Below, piece after piece: positions 1-6,513 of a stretch of 7,882 nt of DNA; position 1 is the stretch's first letter; every line of letters begins with the position of its first letter. Under the pieces are notes generated by a model. The model had not been told where the DNA came from. It did no database searches and saw nothing but the letters and a program-made list of their open reading frames with translations. The translations under genes were made by a program, and so were the position numbers. The DNA comes from Deltaproteobacteria bacterium (GTDB taxonomy: Bacteria; Desulfobacterota; Binatia; DP-6), in assembly GCA_005879205.1 (NCBI GenBank), contig VBLD01000066.1, forward strand, positions 368-8,249, written 5' to 3'.

Positions 1-2
1 AC

Positions 3-2351
3 TCCGTCGCCTACCGCATCACGCTCAACACCCTGCTCGAGGCCGACAGTACGATCGTCGCGATCGCCTTCGACACGGACCACAACGCCGTCACCGGCAC
101 GGCGACGCTGCCGCGCGACCCGGGCGCGCCCTTCCCGGGCACCGACGAGGCGATCACGATCTGGGGCACGGGCGCGGAGCACACCCGCTTTCCGCTGGTC
201 GGCCTGCCGGTCACGACCCCGCTCACCGACCTGACGACGGATCTCGAGGCGAACCAGATCACCGTCATCGTCCCCCGGACGGTCTCGAACCCGAGCGGGA
301 CCTGGCGCGCGACGGTGGCCGTCGGCCTCTACGACTCCACGACTGGCGGCTGGCTCCGACCGGGGATGTCGGCGACCGCCACGACGCCGGGCGGCGCCGG
401 TCCCCTCGATCCAACCCCGTGCGGCATCTTCAACCTCGCCTTCCGTTTCGGCGAGGCCGTCGCCCATTGCGTGAACCCACCCAACACTCTCCAGTGCGAC
501 GTCCCGCCGGACACCAACCAGTCGGTATCCATTCGCAACAAGACGCCGACGGACTTCGCCCACGACATCGACTTCGACAAGCTCGACGCGGCCGTCACCG
601 AGTCCACGGTGCCGGCGACGGGCCTTCAGATCCGCCTCTTCCCGAGCCGCCTCGACCTCGGCGAGGGCCGCGGCGACATCCCGCAGGAGCCGAACTTCGG
701 CACCTTCCCGCAGTACCACGGCCAGCTCCAGCCGTACTCGCTGTACGTCCCGAGCACGTACTCGCCCGCCACGCCGGCCGGCCTCACCCTCCAGCTCCAC
801 TCGCTCGGCGACCACTACTGGCAGTACCACGGTGCGACGATCGTGCAGCAGATCGGCGAGGCACGCGGCAACCTGGTGGCGACGGCCCTCGGCCGCGGGC
901 CCGACGGCTGGTGCATTCACGAGGCCGAGTACGACGCCTTCGAGATGTGGAGCGACGTCGCGGCGCACTTCAATCTCGATCCGGACCGCATGGCGTCGAG
1001 CGGCTACTCGATGGGCGGCTACTGCACCTATCGCCTGCCGACGCTCTACCCCGATCTGTTCGGCAAGGCGTTCACGCAGGTCGGCCCGCCGGGCGACGGC
1101 ATCTGGGTGCCGCCCGCGCCGCCGTCGGGCGGGATCGAGACGCTCACCAACCTGTGGCTCGAGAACGCGCGCAACATCCCCTATCTCAACGTGGTCGCCA
1201 GCTCGGACGAGCTCGTGCCCATCGCCGGCACCCGCGCCCAGAACCTGGGCGCCCCCGAGCAGGGCATCCGCGGCTTCGACCAGCTCGGCTACCGCTTCCG
1301 CTTCCTCATCTTCAGCCCCTCGGACCACCTCGCGCAGGCGATCAACGGCTACAACTACCCGTTCTCGACGAGCTTCCTCGACACCGCCGCGGTCGACCGC
1401 AACCCGCCGCACGTGACCTTCGCCTACGTCCCGGCCGCCGATGCCGCCGCGCTCGAATTGGTCCACGACCACGCGTACTGGATCTCCGAGGTGCGCCTGA
1501 CCAGCACGACGGGCGGGACGACACCGGCGAAGGGGGTCATCGATGCGCTGAGCCACGGCTTCGGCCTGGGCGATCCACCGAGCACGGCAGGCGCGACCGC
1601 CGGAGCAGTGCCGCCGTTCACCTACACCGAGTCGAACCGGACGTGGGGTGCCGCGCCGGCCATTCCCGTCGAGAACCGCCTCGACCTGACGCTCCGGAAC
1701 CTCGGCTCCGCCCGTCTCGACCTGGCCCGCGCGAGCCTCGACCCGACGCACTCGCTGACGCTCGCCACCGACGCCGACACCGACGCCGTCCTCCGGCTCG
1801 ACGGGGCCTTCCCGTCGTGCAGCCGCGTCCTCGAGGACGGTGCGGTGGTAGGCCCCCCGACGGATGCGCCGGGCGGTGTTCTCCTCGACGTGGCGGCGGG
1901 AACGCACAGCTACGCGATCGCCTGCCTCTCCGACTTCGACCTCCGGCGGCTGGTCCTCGTCCGGCGGGGGGCCGGGAGCGACCGGCTGATGCTCCGGGCA
2001 CGGATGCCCTCGAGCCTCGCCGCGCTCGGGCTTCCGGGGGCCGCCATCACCGTCAAGCTCGCCAACACCGGCGGGACGTTCTTCACGGCCACCGTGCCTG
2101 CTGCGCTACTGATACCGAACGCAAACGGGAGCCGGCTCCGCTTCCACGACGCGTCGGGCACGGTCGCGGGCGGCATCACCACCCTCTCGATCGGCGGCCG
2201 CAGCCCGGTTACGCTCGTCGTGCGGGCGGCGAGGCTGAATCTCGCGGGGGCGGCGCCCGGCGCGTTCGACGCCGAGGTCGACATCGGGAGCTTCGAGTTC
2301 ACGCACGCCGGCAACCTGCGCGCGCGCGGCGTGAGGCTCGTGTTCCCCTGA
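3..2351 (+). CDS. Exported multidomain alpha/beta hydrolase (esterase/S9-like), 5' partial
   Basis: The reading frame is open from the first bases, so the true start and any signal peptide lie upstream; 782 codons are visible before the TGA at 2349. The first ~200 residues are beta-strand-like (a GIAFDTD-like stretch near 60-80), perhaps a carbohydrate-binding or DOMON-like domain, which is tentative. A strand YSLYVPSTY near 735 opens an alpha/beta hydrolase domain resembling PHB depolymerase/prolyl-oligopeptidase-type esterases. It shows the nucleophile elbow GYSMGG (Ser codon 1008-1010), an Asp after the next strand (SSDELVP, 1206-1208) and a His in SPSDHLA (1326-1328), in the correct order for a catalytic triad. 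The oxyanion segment reads LHSLG instead of the usual HG-G. About 300 residues of beta-rich, Asp/Leu-rich sequence follow, without transmembrane segments. Substrate unknown; an extracellular ester or peptide bond is inferred. Family assignment moderate, coding status strong. Confidence 0.88.
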   Translation, partial: SVAYRITLNTLLEADSTIVAIAFDTDHNAVTGTATLPRDPGAPFPGTDEAITIWGTGAEHTRFPLVGLPVTTPLTDLTTDLEANQITVIVPRTVSNPSGTWRATVAVGLYDSTTGGWLRPGMSATATTPGGAGPLDPTPCGIFNLAFRFGEAVAHCVNPPNTLQCDVPPDTNQSVSIRNKTPTDFAHDIDFDKLDAAVTESTVPATGLQIRLFPSRLDLGEGRGDIPQEPNFGTFPQYHGQLQPYSLYVPSTYSPATPAGLTLQLHSLGDHYWQYHGATIVQQIGEARGNLVATALGRGPDGWCIHEAEYDAFEMWSDVAAHFNLDPDRMASSGYSMGGYCTYRLPTLYPDLFGKAFTQVGPPGDGIWVPPAPPSGGIETLTNLWLENARNIPYLNVVASSDELVPIAGTRAQNLGAPEQGIRGFDQLGYRFRFLIFSPSDHLAQAINGYNYPFSTSFLDTAAVDRNPPHVTFAYVPAADAAALELVHDHAYWISEVRLTSTTGGTTPAKGVIDALSHGFGLGDPPSTAGATAGAVPPFTYTESNRTWGAAPAIPVENRLDLTLRNLGSARLDLARASLDPTHSLTLATDADTDAVLRLDGAFPSCSRVLEDGAVVGPPTDAPGGVLLDVAAGTHSYAIACLSDFDLRRLVLVRRGAGSDRLMLRARMPSSLAALGLPGAAITVKLANTGGTFFTATVPAALLIPNANGSRLRFHDASGTVAGGITTLSIGGRSPVTLVVRAARLNLAGAAPGAFDAEVDIGSFEFTHAGNLRARGVRLVFP

Positions 2352-2357
2352 TCTCGC

Positions 2358-3251
2358 ATGCGGGTGACGCTCGACTGGCTCGGCGTCGCGACGTTCCGCC
2401 TGACGGTCGGCGAGCGCGTCATCTTCCTCGACGCCTACATGGACCGCGTACCCGGGGCGCCACCGGTCGGCCTCGGCGCCGCGGAGGTCGCGCGCGCCGA
2501 CTACGTGCTGGTCGGCCACTCGCACTTCGACCATCTCTGGGGCGCCGAGCGCATCGCGGCGCGCACCGGTGCCACCGTGATCGGCTCGCACGAGACGGTC
2601 CGGCTGCTGCACGACGCCGACGGCATCGCCGAGGAGCAGCTCGTCGCGGTGGCCGGCGGCGAGCCGCTCGACCTCGGCGGCGGCGTGCGGGTCCGCGTCT
2701 ACCCGAGCCTCCACTCGTGCATCTGGGCGCAGATGGGGGCGACGGCCGACGAGGCCTGCCTCGGCGATCTCGGCGTCGCGTACCAGGAGCGGGCTTCGCG
2801 GGTGACACGCAGCTTCGAGATGCTGCACGGCGGCGCCCTCGGCGAGGACGTGGCGGCGCACATGAAGGCAAGCGACCGCCATCCACGGAGCGAAGGCGGC
2901 TCGCTCGCCTACCTGATCGAGACGCCGGCCGGGTCGATCCTCTGGAAGGACACGTCGGGACACTGGACGGGAATCCTGCGCGACCTGCGGCCCGACGTCG
3001 CGCTGCTGGCGGCGGTCGGGCGGGGAAACGTCGACGGCGAGCCGGTCCAGGGGACCCTCGCGGACTTCGTCGCCTCCGAGGTCGAGCTCCTGCGTCCGCG
3101 GACCGTCGTCCTCTGTCACCACGACGACTGGATGCCGCCGCTCACGCGGCCGACCGACGTCGCGCCGCTCCGCCGGGCCCTGGCCGATCGGGCGCCTGGA
3201 GCCCGGCTCGTGGAGATGGACTACCTCGCGGCGTACCCGATCCTCGGCTGA
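2358..3251 (+). CDS. MBL-fold metallo-hydrolase, UlaG-like
   Basis: This 297-residue protein is full length for the metallo-beta-lactamase fold. The metal-binding motif HSHFDH is intact (H54, H56, D58, H59). The later ligands are plausible: H119 in PSLHS, D198 in LWKDTSG and H254/H255 in LCHHDDW. Overall spacing, the N-terminal WLG-ATF strand and the lack of an extra domain resemble the UlaG/L-ascorbate lactonase-like branch, whose members hydrolyse lactones, phosphoesters or other substrates; the substrate cannot be told from sequence. There is no signal peptide, so it should act in the cytoplasm. The ATG lies six bases after the stop of the upstream hydrolase and lacks a convincing Shine-Dalgarno sequence, which fits co-transcription and perhaps translational coupling. 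The 6 bp gap and the match of the N-terminus to the first beta strand support this start. Confidence 0.92.
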   Translation: MRVTLDWLGVATFRLTVGERVIFLDAYMDRVPGAPPVGLGAAEVARADYVLVGHSHFDHLWGAERIAARTGATVIGSHETVRLLHDADGIAEEQLVAVAGGEPLDLGGGVRVRVYPSLHSCIWAQMGATADEACLGDLGVAYQERASRVTRSFEMLHGGALGEDVAAHMKASDRHPRSEGGSLAYLIETPAGSILWKDTSGHWTGILRDLRPDVALLAAVGRGNVDGEPVQGTLADFVASEVELLRPRTVVLCHHDDWMPPLTRPTDVAPLRRALADRAPGARLVEMDYLAAYPILG

Positions 3252-3252
3252 T

Positions 3253-3273
3253 TCACCCGGAGCGCCGGGGTGA
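3253..3273 (+). other. GC-rich hairpin just downstream of the MBL gene
   Basis: Starting two bases after the MBL gene's TGA, TCACC-CGG (3253-3260) pairs with CCG-GGTGA (3265-3273), leaving an AGCG loop and one bulged G at 3268. That is an eight-pair, GC-rich stem. No T-tract follows (next bases are TCCGGCG), so it does not meet the rule for an intrinsic terminator. It could act as a transcript-end stabiliser or attenuate transcription into the reductase gene. Confidence 0.4.
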
Positions 3274-3341
3274 TCCGGCGCGCGCCCGCCTTCGATCCGG
3301 CGACGCGCGACCGCGTGTCCCGGCCTCGACGCCGGATCTGA

Positions 3342-4421
3342 ATGGGCGAGGTGGACGGGCGCGCCATCGTGGAAGTAAGGTCGAGCATCATTCCAGAGAC
3401 CGTGAACCGAGAGTTCCGCCTCCGCCGCCGTCCCGTCGGCCGCATCGCGCCGGACGACTTCGAGCTCGTCCGCGCCCCCGTGCCGAAGGCCGGTCCCGGC
3501 GAGGCCCTGGTGCGCAACCTCTATCTCAGCCTCGACCCGACGAATCGCATCTGGGTGGAGGATGTCGAGCAGTACATGCCGCCCGTCCAGCTGGGTGAGG
3601 TGATGCGGGGCAGCGGCCTCGGACAGGTCGTCGAGTCGAACGATCCCGCGCTCCCGCCCGGCACGATCGTGAACGGGCTGCTCGGCTGGCAGGACTACGC
3701 GGTCCTCGGAGGCACGCGAGGCGTCATGGCGCAGGCCGTGCCTGCCGGTCTGCCGGTGCCGCTCCCGACGCTGCTCGGCGCCCTCGGCGTCACCGGCGTC
3801 ACGGCGTACTTCGGGCTGCTCGACATCGGGCAGCCCAAGGCGGGCGAGACCGTGGTCGTGTCGGCGGCGGCGGGGGCGACGGGATCGGTCGTGGGTCAGA
3901 TCGCCAGGATCAAGGGATGCCGGGTGGTCGGGATCGCGGGTGGCCCCGAGAAGTGCGGCTGGATCACCCGCGAGCTCGGCTTCGACGCGGCCGTCGATTA
4001 CAAGGCGGCCGACTGGCGCGACCGCCTCCGCGCCGCGACGCCGGCGGGCGTGGACCTCGACTTCGAGAACGTCGGCGGCGAGATCATGGACGAGGTCATG
4101 GGGCGGATGAACCTCGGGGGCCGCGTCGTCCTCTGCGGCATGATCTCCGGCTACAACGAAGGCAAGCCGATGCACGGCCGCTTCGACACGATCCTCATGA
4201 AGCGGCTGCGCGTCCAGGGCTTCATCGTGATCGACTACCTGCCGCGCTTCCCGGAGGCGATCATGCAGCTCGCGCAGTGGATGGCGGAGGGGAAGCTCAA
4301 GCACCGTGACACGATCGTCGACGGCCTCGAGCGCGCACCCGAGGCGCTCAACCTGCTCTTCGACGGCGGCAACGTGGGCAAGCTGATCGTGAAGATCGCC
4401 GATCCGCCGCTGAAGCTCTGA
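3342..4421 (+). CDS. NADP-dependent medium-chain reductase, CurA/PTGR (LTB4DH) type
   Basis: The product belongs to the zinc-independent medium-chain dehydrogenase/reductase superfamily, in the branch of curcumin reductase CurA, prostaglandin reductase and alkenal double-bond reductases. These use NADPH to reduce the C=C bond of alpha,beta-unsaturated carbonyls. Visible family marks, numbered from 3342, are the N-terminal NREFRLRRRPVG (22-33), YLSLDPTNR (61-69), MRGSGLGQV (88-96), GLLGWQDYAV (112-121), the Rossmann loop AAAGATGSVVGQ (175-186), GGPEKC (200-205) and FENVGGE (241-247). The Cys/His ligands of zinc MDR proteins are absent, and it is predicted cytoplasmic. From ATG 3342 it has 359 residues, but family N-termini begin near NRE/NRQ, so GTG 3402 (339 residues) is an equally good start; neither has a strong ribosome binding site. 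It lies 90-150 bp after the MBL gene, and its stop touches that of the convergent dehydrogenase gene. The physiological substrate is unknown. Confidence 0.94.
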   Translation: MGEVDGRAIVEVRSSIIPETVNREFRLRRRPVGRIAPDDFELVRAPVPKAGPGEALVRNLYLSLDPTNRIWVEDVEQYMPPVQLGEVMRGSGLGQVVESNDPALPPGTIVNGLLGWQDYAVLGGTRGVMAQAVPAGLPVPLPTLLGALGVTGVTAYFGLLDIGQPKAGETVVVSAAAGATGSVVGQIARIKGCRVVGIAGGPEKCGWITRELGFDAAVDYKAADWRDRLRAATPAGVDLDFENVGGEIMDEVMGRMNLGGRVVLCGMISGYNEGKPMHGRFDTILMKRLRVQGFIVIDYLPRFPEAIMQLAQWMAEGKLKHRDTIVDGLERAPEALNLLFDGGNVGKLIVKIADPPLKL

Positions 4422-4425
4422 TCAG
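4418..4425. other. Convergent stop codons within one palindrome
   Basis: The reductase gene ends with TGA at 4419-4421, and the minus-strand dehydrogenase gene ends with TGA read from 4424-4422. Together they form TGATCA inside the perfect palindrome CTGATCAG, with no base between the two genes. There is therefore no room for a dedicated intergenic terminator, and I see no T-tract hairpin nearby. Transcripts from both sides probably extend into the opposite gene. Confidence 0.75.
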
Positions 4426-6302
4426 CTCCCCGGGACGATCTTGTAGATCTCCCCGTCGTAGTCCGCGATGTAGAGCTCGCCGCGGGCGTCCTCGCCGAAG
4501 CTGCTGACGTTGTTGATCGCGAGCGCGCCGGCCGGATCGAGGTCGGCGGTGTGGTTCTGGAGGTTCTGCGCGTTCCCGCCGCTCACTCCCATGAACGACC
4601 GGATGAAGGCGGTGTAGAAGTCGGAGTAGAAGTAGCGCCCGTGCAGGTCGGGCATGGCGCAGCCGCGGTAGACGAAGCCGCCCGTGACCGCCTGGCCCTT
4701 CTCCGGCTGGAAGGTGCTGCACGCGGCCTCGGAATGCGCACTGTTGCAGTACTCGAGAACGGGTAGCGTTCGCCCGGCCGTCAGGCAGCCGGTCGACGGC
4801 TCGAAGCAGTGGCGACCCTCCATGTCGTCCCAGCCGTAGTTGACGCCCGACGGGTTCCCCGCGCCGTAGTCGATCTCTTCCCAGCTGCTCTGGCCGACGT
4901 CCCCGATGTAGATGTCGCCGTTCGCGCGGTCGAAGCTGAAGCGGAAGGGGTTCCGCAGCCCCTTCGCCCAGTTGGTGGTCGCGCCGGTGGTCGGGTCGAT
5001 GCGCAGGAGCTTGCCGAGCATGACCGCGTCGTTCTGCGCGTTCTCGGCCGGGTCTCCGCCGCCGCCGCCGTCTCCGGTCCCGGCGTAGAGGAAGCCGTCG
5101 GGGCCGAAGTTCAGATTGCCGCCGTTGTGGTTGTTGAAGGTGGTGTGCGGGACGGTGACGAGGATCGTCTCGCTCGTCGGGTCGCCCAGGTCGGCGCTGG
5201 TCGCGTGGTAGCGCGCGATGATCAGGTCGCCGTCGGGCTGCGGGTCCGGGGCGTTCTGCGTGTAATAGACGTAGAAGTTGCCGTTCGTCTCGTAGTCCGG
5301 ATGGAAGGCGACGCTCAGGAGCCCGCGCTCGCCGCAGCACGCGACCTTGCCCGTGATATCGAGGAACGTCGTCGTGACGCCGCCCTTCACCATCTTGATG
5401 CGGCCTTCCTGCTCGACGACGAACACGCGGTTCGGATCGAGGCGCGGCGCCGCCACGTGGACCGGCATGACGAATCCGGACTGGAAGAGCACGGCGTCGA
5501 GCGTGGCGCCGGATCCCGTCGGGACGCCGGCGCAGAGCGCCGGGTTCACGCTTTCGAGCTCGCAGGTGGGCGAGCACCCGTCCCCCGCGCTCAGATTGCC
5601 GTCGTCGCACTCCTCGGTGCCCTCGGCGACGCCGTTGCCGCACGACGGCACGATGGTCGTGCTCGTCGTCGTGGTGGTGGTCGTCGTCGTGGTCGTGGTC
5701 GACGGCTGGACGTCCGCGGCGACGTCGGCCACGAACGCGTCGACCTTCGTCTCGATCGTTCCAGCGTCGGCGCTCGTGGTGCAGCCGCCCTTGCCCTCGG
5801 CCTTGGAGAAGGCCGCCGCGAACGGGCTCTCGCACCGCTGCAGGCAGAGCGGGCTGACGGCGACGCCTCGTCTGGCGGCCGCCGACTGGCACCGGAGCTT
5901 GCAGGAACACTTCCTCCCCGCCGCCCGGAGCTTCGCCGCAGCGCAGTCGTTCTCGGCCGGCTCGTCGGTCCACAGGTCGTCGCGCACGTCCTGGACGTGC
6001 GCGTCGACCTTGCCCTCGATCGTCGCCGCGTCGCCGCTGGTGGAGCAGGTGCCCTTGGCGTCGGCCTTCGCGAATGCCGACGCGAAGTTCGTCTCGGCCC
6101 TGGTGAGGCACTGGCCATCGACCGCGCCGCCCTTCGCGGCGGCGACCCCCACGCACCTGACCTTCGCGTAGCACTTCTTGCCCGTCGCCGAGAGCTTCGA
6201 GGCGTTGCAGCCGTTCGCTTGCGCGGCGGCGGGCGCCGCCGTGATCGCCAGCAGGAAGAGTGTGACGACGATGGAGCGTCCGCATGCTCTCACCATGATC
6301 AT
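4422..6302 (-). CDS. Secreted PQQ sugar dehydrogenase-like protein with duplicated Cys-rich module
   Basis: The 626-residue product (from ATG 6302; 624 from ATG 6296) starts with a signal peptide: basic R5/R9, hydrophobic core 11-20, probable cleavage AQA-N at 29/30. Two tandem Cys-rich modules follow (about 30-110 and 118-198), then a Thr linker (201-216), one CGNG...ECDDGN...C Myxococcus-type repeat (C221, C232, C243, C247), and a glucose/sorbosone dehydrogenase-type six-bladed propeller from about 257 to the end. Family marks are VFVVEQEGRI (293-302), RGLLSVAFHPDY (326-337), NNHNGGNLNFGPDG with the catalytic-type His392, GDGGGGGDP (410-418), LGKLLRID (429-436), GLRNPFRFSFD with R450 (448-458), GDVGQSSWEEID (467-478) and GGFVYRG (541-547). 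Relatives (soluble glucose dehydrogenase, YliI) oxidise aldoses to lactones with PQQ and calcium; here activity is inferred. The frame stays open to 6608, but longer versions would bury the signal peptide. A purine run (GGGGGGA on this strand) precedes both ATGs. Expected in the periplasm or outside the cell. Confidence 0.94.
   Translation of the reverse strand: MIMVRACGRSIVVTLFLLAITAAPAAAQANGCNASKLSATGKKCYAKVRCVGVAAAKGGAVDGQCLTRAETNFASAFAKADAKGTCSTSGDAATIEGKVDAHVQDVRDDLWTDEPAENDCAAAKLRAAGRKCSCKLRCQSAAARRGVAVSPLCLQRCESPFAAAFSKAEGKGGCTTSADAGTIETKVDAFVADVAADVQPSTTTTTTTTTTTTSTTIVPSCGNGVAEGTEECDDGNLSAGDGCSPTCELESVNPALCAGVPTGSGATLDAVLFQSGFVMPVHVAAPRLDPNRVFVVEQEGRIKMVKGGVTTTFLDITGKVACCGERGLLSVAFHPDYETNGNFYVYYTQNAPDPQPDGDLIIARYHATSADLGDPTSETILVTVPHTTFNNHNGGNLNFGPDGFLYAGTGDGGGGGDPAENAQNDAVMLGKLLRIDPTTGATTNWAKGLRNPFRFSFDRANGDIYIGDVGQSSWEEIDYGAGNPSGVNYGWDDMEGRHCFEPSTGCLTAGRTLPVLEYCNSAHSEAACSTFQPEKGQAVTGGFVYRGCAMPDLHGRYFYSDFYTAFIRSFMGVSGGNAQNLQNHTADLDPAGALAINNVSSFGEDARGELYIADYDGEIYKIVPGS
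5553..5642 (-). other. Myxococcus-type Cys-rich repeat (DUF4215-like) in the dehydrogenase
   Basis: Residues 221-250 of the dehydrogenase read CGNGVAEGTEECDDGN then a C-x3-C ending, with Cys at 221, 232, 243 and 247. This is the pattern of the short disulfide-stabilised repeats common in secreted proteins of Myxococcota and relatives. Usually several copies occur; here there is only one, acting as a connector between the Thr linker and the propeller. Confidence 0.8.
5655..5699 (-). repeat. Poly-threonine linker in the dehydrogenase
   Basis: The codons encode twelve Thr in a row (ACC/ACG only), then one Ser and two more Thr. On the plus strand this appears as a GTC/GTG/GGT-type low-complexity run. 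Such Thr tracts are flexible extracellular linkers and, by analogy, possible glycosylation sites. Mixing of ACC and ACG suggests the tract is old or selected as protein rather than a fresh simple-repeat expansion. Confidence 0.85.
5709..6215 (-). repeat. Tandem duplication of an 88-residue-period Cys-rich module
   Basis: Module 1 spans 6215-5973 (residues 30-110 of the dehydrogenase precursor) and module 2 spans 5951-5709 (118-198). Aligned with a constant offset of 88 residues and no gaps, I count 45 identities over 81 positions. Cys32, 44, 50, 65 and 86 match Cys120, 132, 138, 153 and 174. Both end in a TIE-KVDA-V-DV pattern, and both look helical and Lys/Ala-rich. Module 2 has two additional Cys (134 and 157) where module 1 has Ala46 and Ala69. 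From memory, modules of this AAxKG / FxxAFxKAxxKGxC style recur in Binatota secreted proteins; I know no named family or function for them. Confidence 0.85.
6216..6302 (-). other. Signal peptide of the dehydrogenase
   Basis: Residues 1-29 comprise a short basic start (MIMVRACGR), a hydrophobic core SIVVTLFLLAI and an Ala-rich c-region ending AQA before Asn30. No lipobox Cys follows the core directly (the next Cys is at 32, after AQANG), so Sec-type cleavage by signal peptidase I is the best reading. Confidence 0.8.
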
Positions 6303-6304
6303 GG
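6293..6304. promoter_or_regulatory. 12 bp perfect palindrome over the dehydrogenase start codon
   Basis: CCATGATCATGG is a perfect inverted repeat that contains both candidate minus-strand ATG codons (first bases 6302 and 6296). It could be a small operator or an mRNA self-pairing element at the translation start, but a sequence with two ATGs flanking GATC can be palindromic by chance. No second copy was seen in the window. Confidence 0.3.
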
Positions 6305-6453
6305 CGTCCCCCCGGGTGCCGCTGCTCAGCGACGCTCGCGCGGCCGTCCTCCTCCTAGCTCGCTCCCACAGCTGCCGTCCAGCCCTCCGCGCCATTTTCT
6401 TCCGCGCCATTTTCTTCTTGACGGCCCCGGAACGCATGGGATTGACTGGCCGG
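6303..6453. promoter_or_regulatory. Divergent control region between the two secreted-enzyme genes
   Basis: About 130-150 bases separate the start of the minus-strand dehydrogenase from the start of the plus-strand hydrolase, so both promoters should lie here. TTGACG at 6418-6423 resembles a -35 box, but no TATAAT-like -10 follows at the right spacing, so I do not call a promoter. On the minus strand an AGGAGGAGG run (6349-6357) has no start codon at ribosome-binding distance. AT-rich bases are concentrated in the 15 bp tandem repeat near 6386-6415. Confidence 0.5.
6386..6415. repeat. Perfect 15 bp tandem repeat, two copies
   Basis: TCCGCGCCATTTTCT occurs twice head to tail (6386-6400 and 6401-6415), followed by two more matching bases. 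It lies upstream of both divergent genes and contains the only AT-rich patches of the region. It may be a paired binding site for a regulator, or a slippage duplication. The unit length is a multiple of three and both strands stay open through it, but neither translation there looks like a real protein start. Confidence 0.6.
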
Positions 6454-6513
6454 ATGCGCAAACTCGCTCTGGCTATCGTCGTCGCCATCGCGCTCGCCGC
6501 GCCCGCGCGGGCG
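6454..6513 (+). other. Signal peptide of the Cys-rich hydrolase
   Basis: Residues 1-20 have a two-residue basic head (R2, K3), a hydrophobic core of Leu/Ala/Ile/Val and an ARA end before AGPC. The first Cys is at 24, four residues after the likely cut, so a lipoprotein box is not convincing, and signal peptidase I cleavage is preferred. Confidence 0.8.

Noticed and set aside
3253..3273. Intrinsic terminator after the MBL gene
   Set aside because: The stem is good but there is no following T-tract, so it was recorded only as a hairpin.
419..3598. Open plus-strand frame of 1059 codons spanning the hydrolase and MBL genes
   Set aside because: The translation is an Arg/Pro/Gly/His-rich mix with no motif and crosses two real genes with clear catalytic motifs in other frames. 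It is typical of the off-frame of high-GC codons.
2106..4304. 732-codon antisense open frame opposite the MBL and reductase genes
   Set aside because: Composition is dominated by Arg, Asp, His, Ala and Glu, with no recognisable domain, and it mirrors the third-position GC bias of the genuine genes on the other strand.
5655..5699. CRISPR-like or microsatellite DNA repeat on the plus strand
   Set aside because: It is a coding Thr tract in the minus-strand dehydrogenase with mixed ACC/ACG codons and no spacer structure.
4348..6285. 645-codon minus-strand frame overlapping the dehydrogenase in another frame
   Set aside because: Arg/His-rich translation without motifs; the +1-shifted frame contains every PQQ dehydrogenase signature.
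6271..6435. Upstream in-frame ATGs (6271, 6295, 6301) for the Cys-rich hydrolase
   Set aside because: These would overlap the divergent gene or its start and hide the clear signal peptide that begins at 6454; the sequence in between has no protein-like pattern.
6418..6447. Sigma-70-like promoter with TTGACG at 6418
   Set aside because: No acceptable -10 hexamer occurs 16-18 bases downstream, and the start codons would fall inside the supposed promoter.
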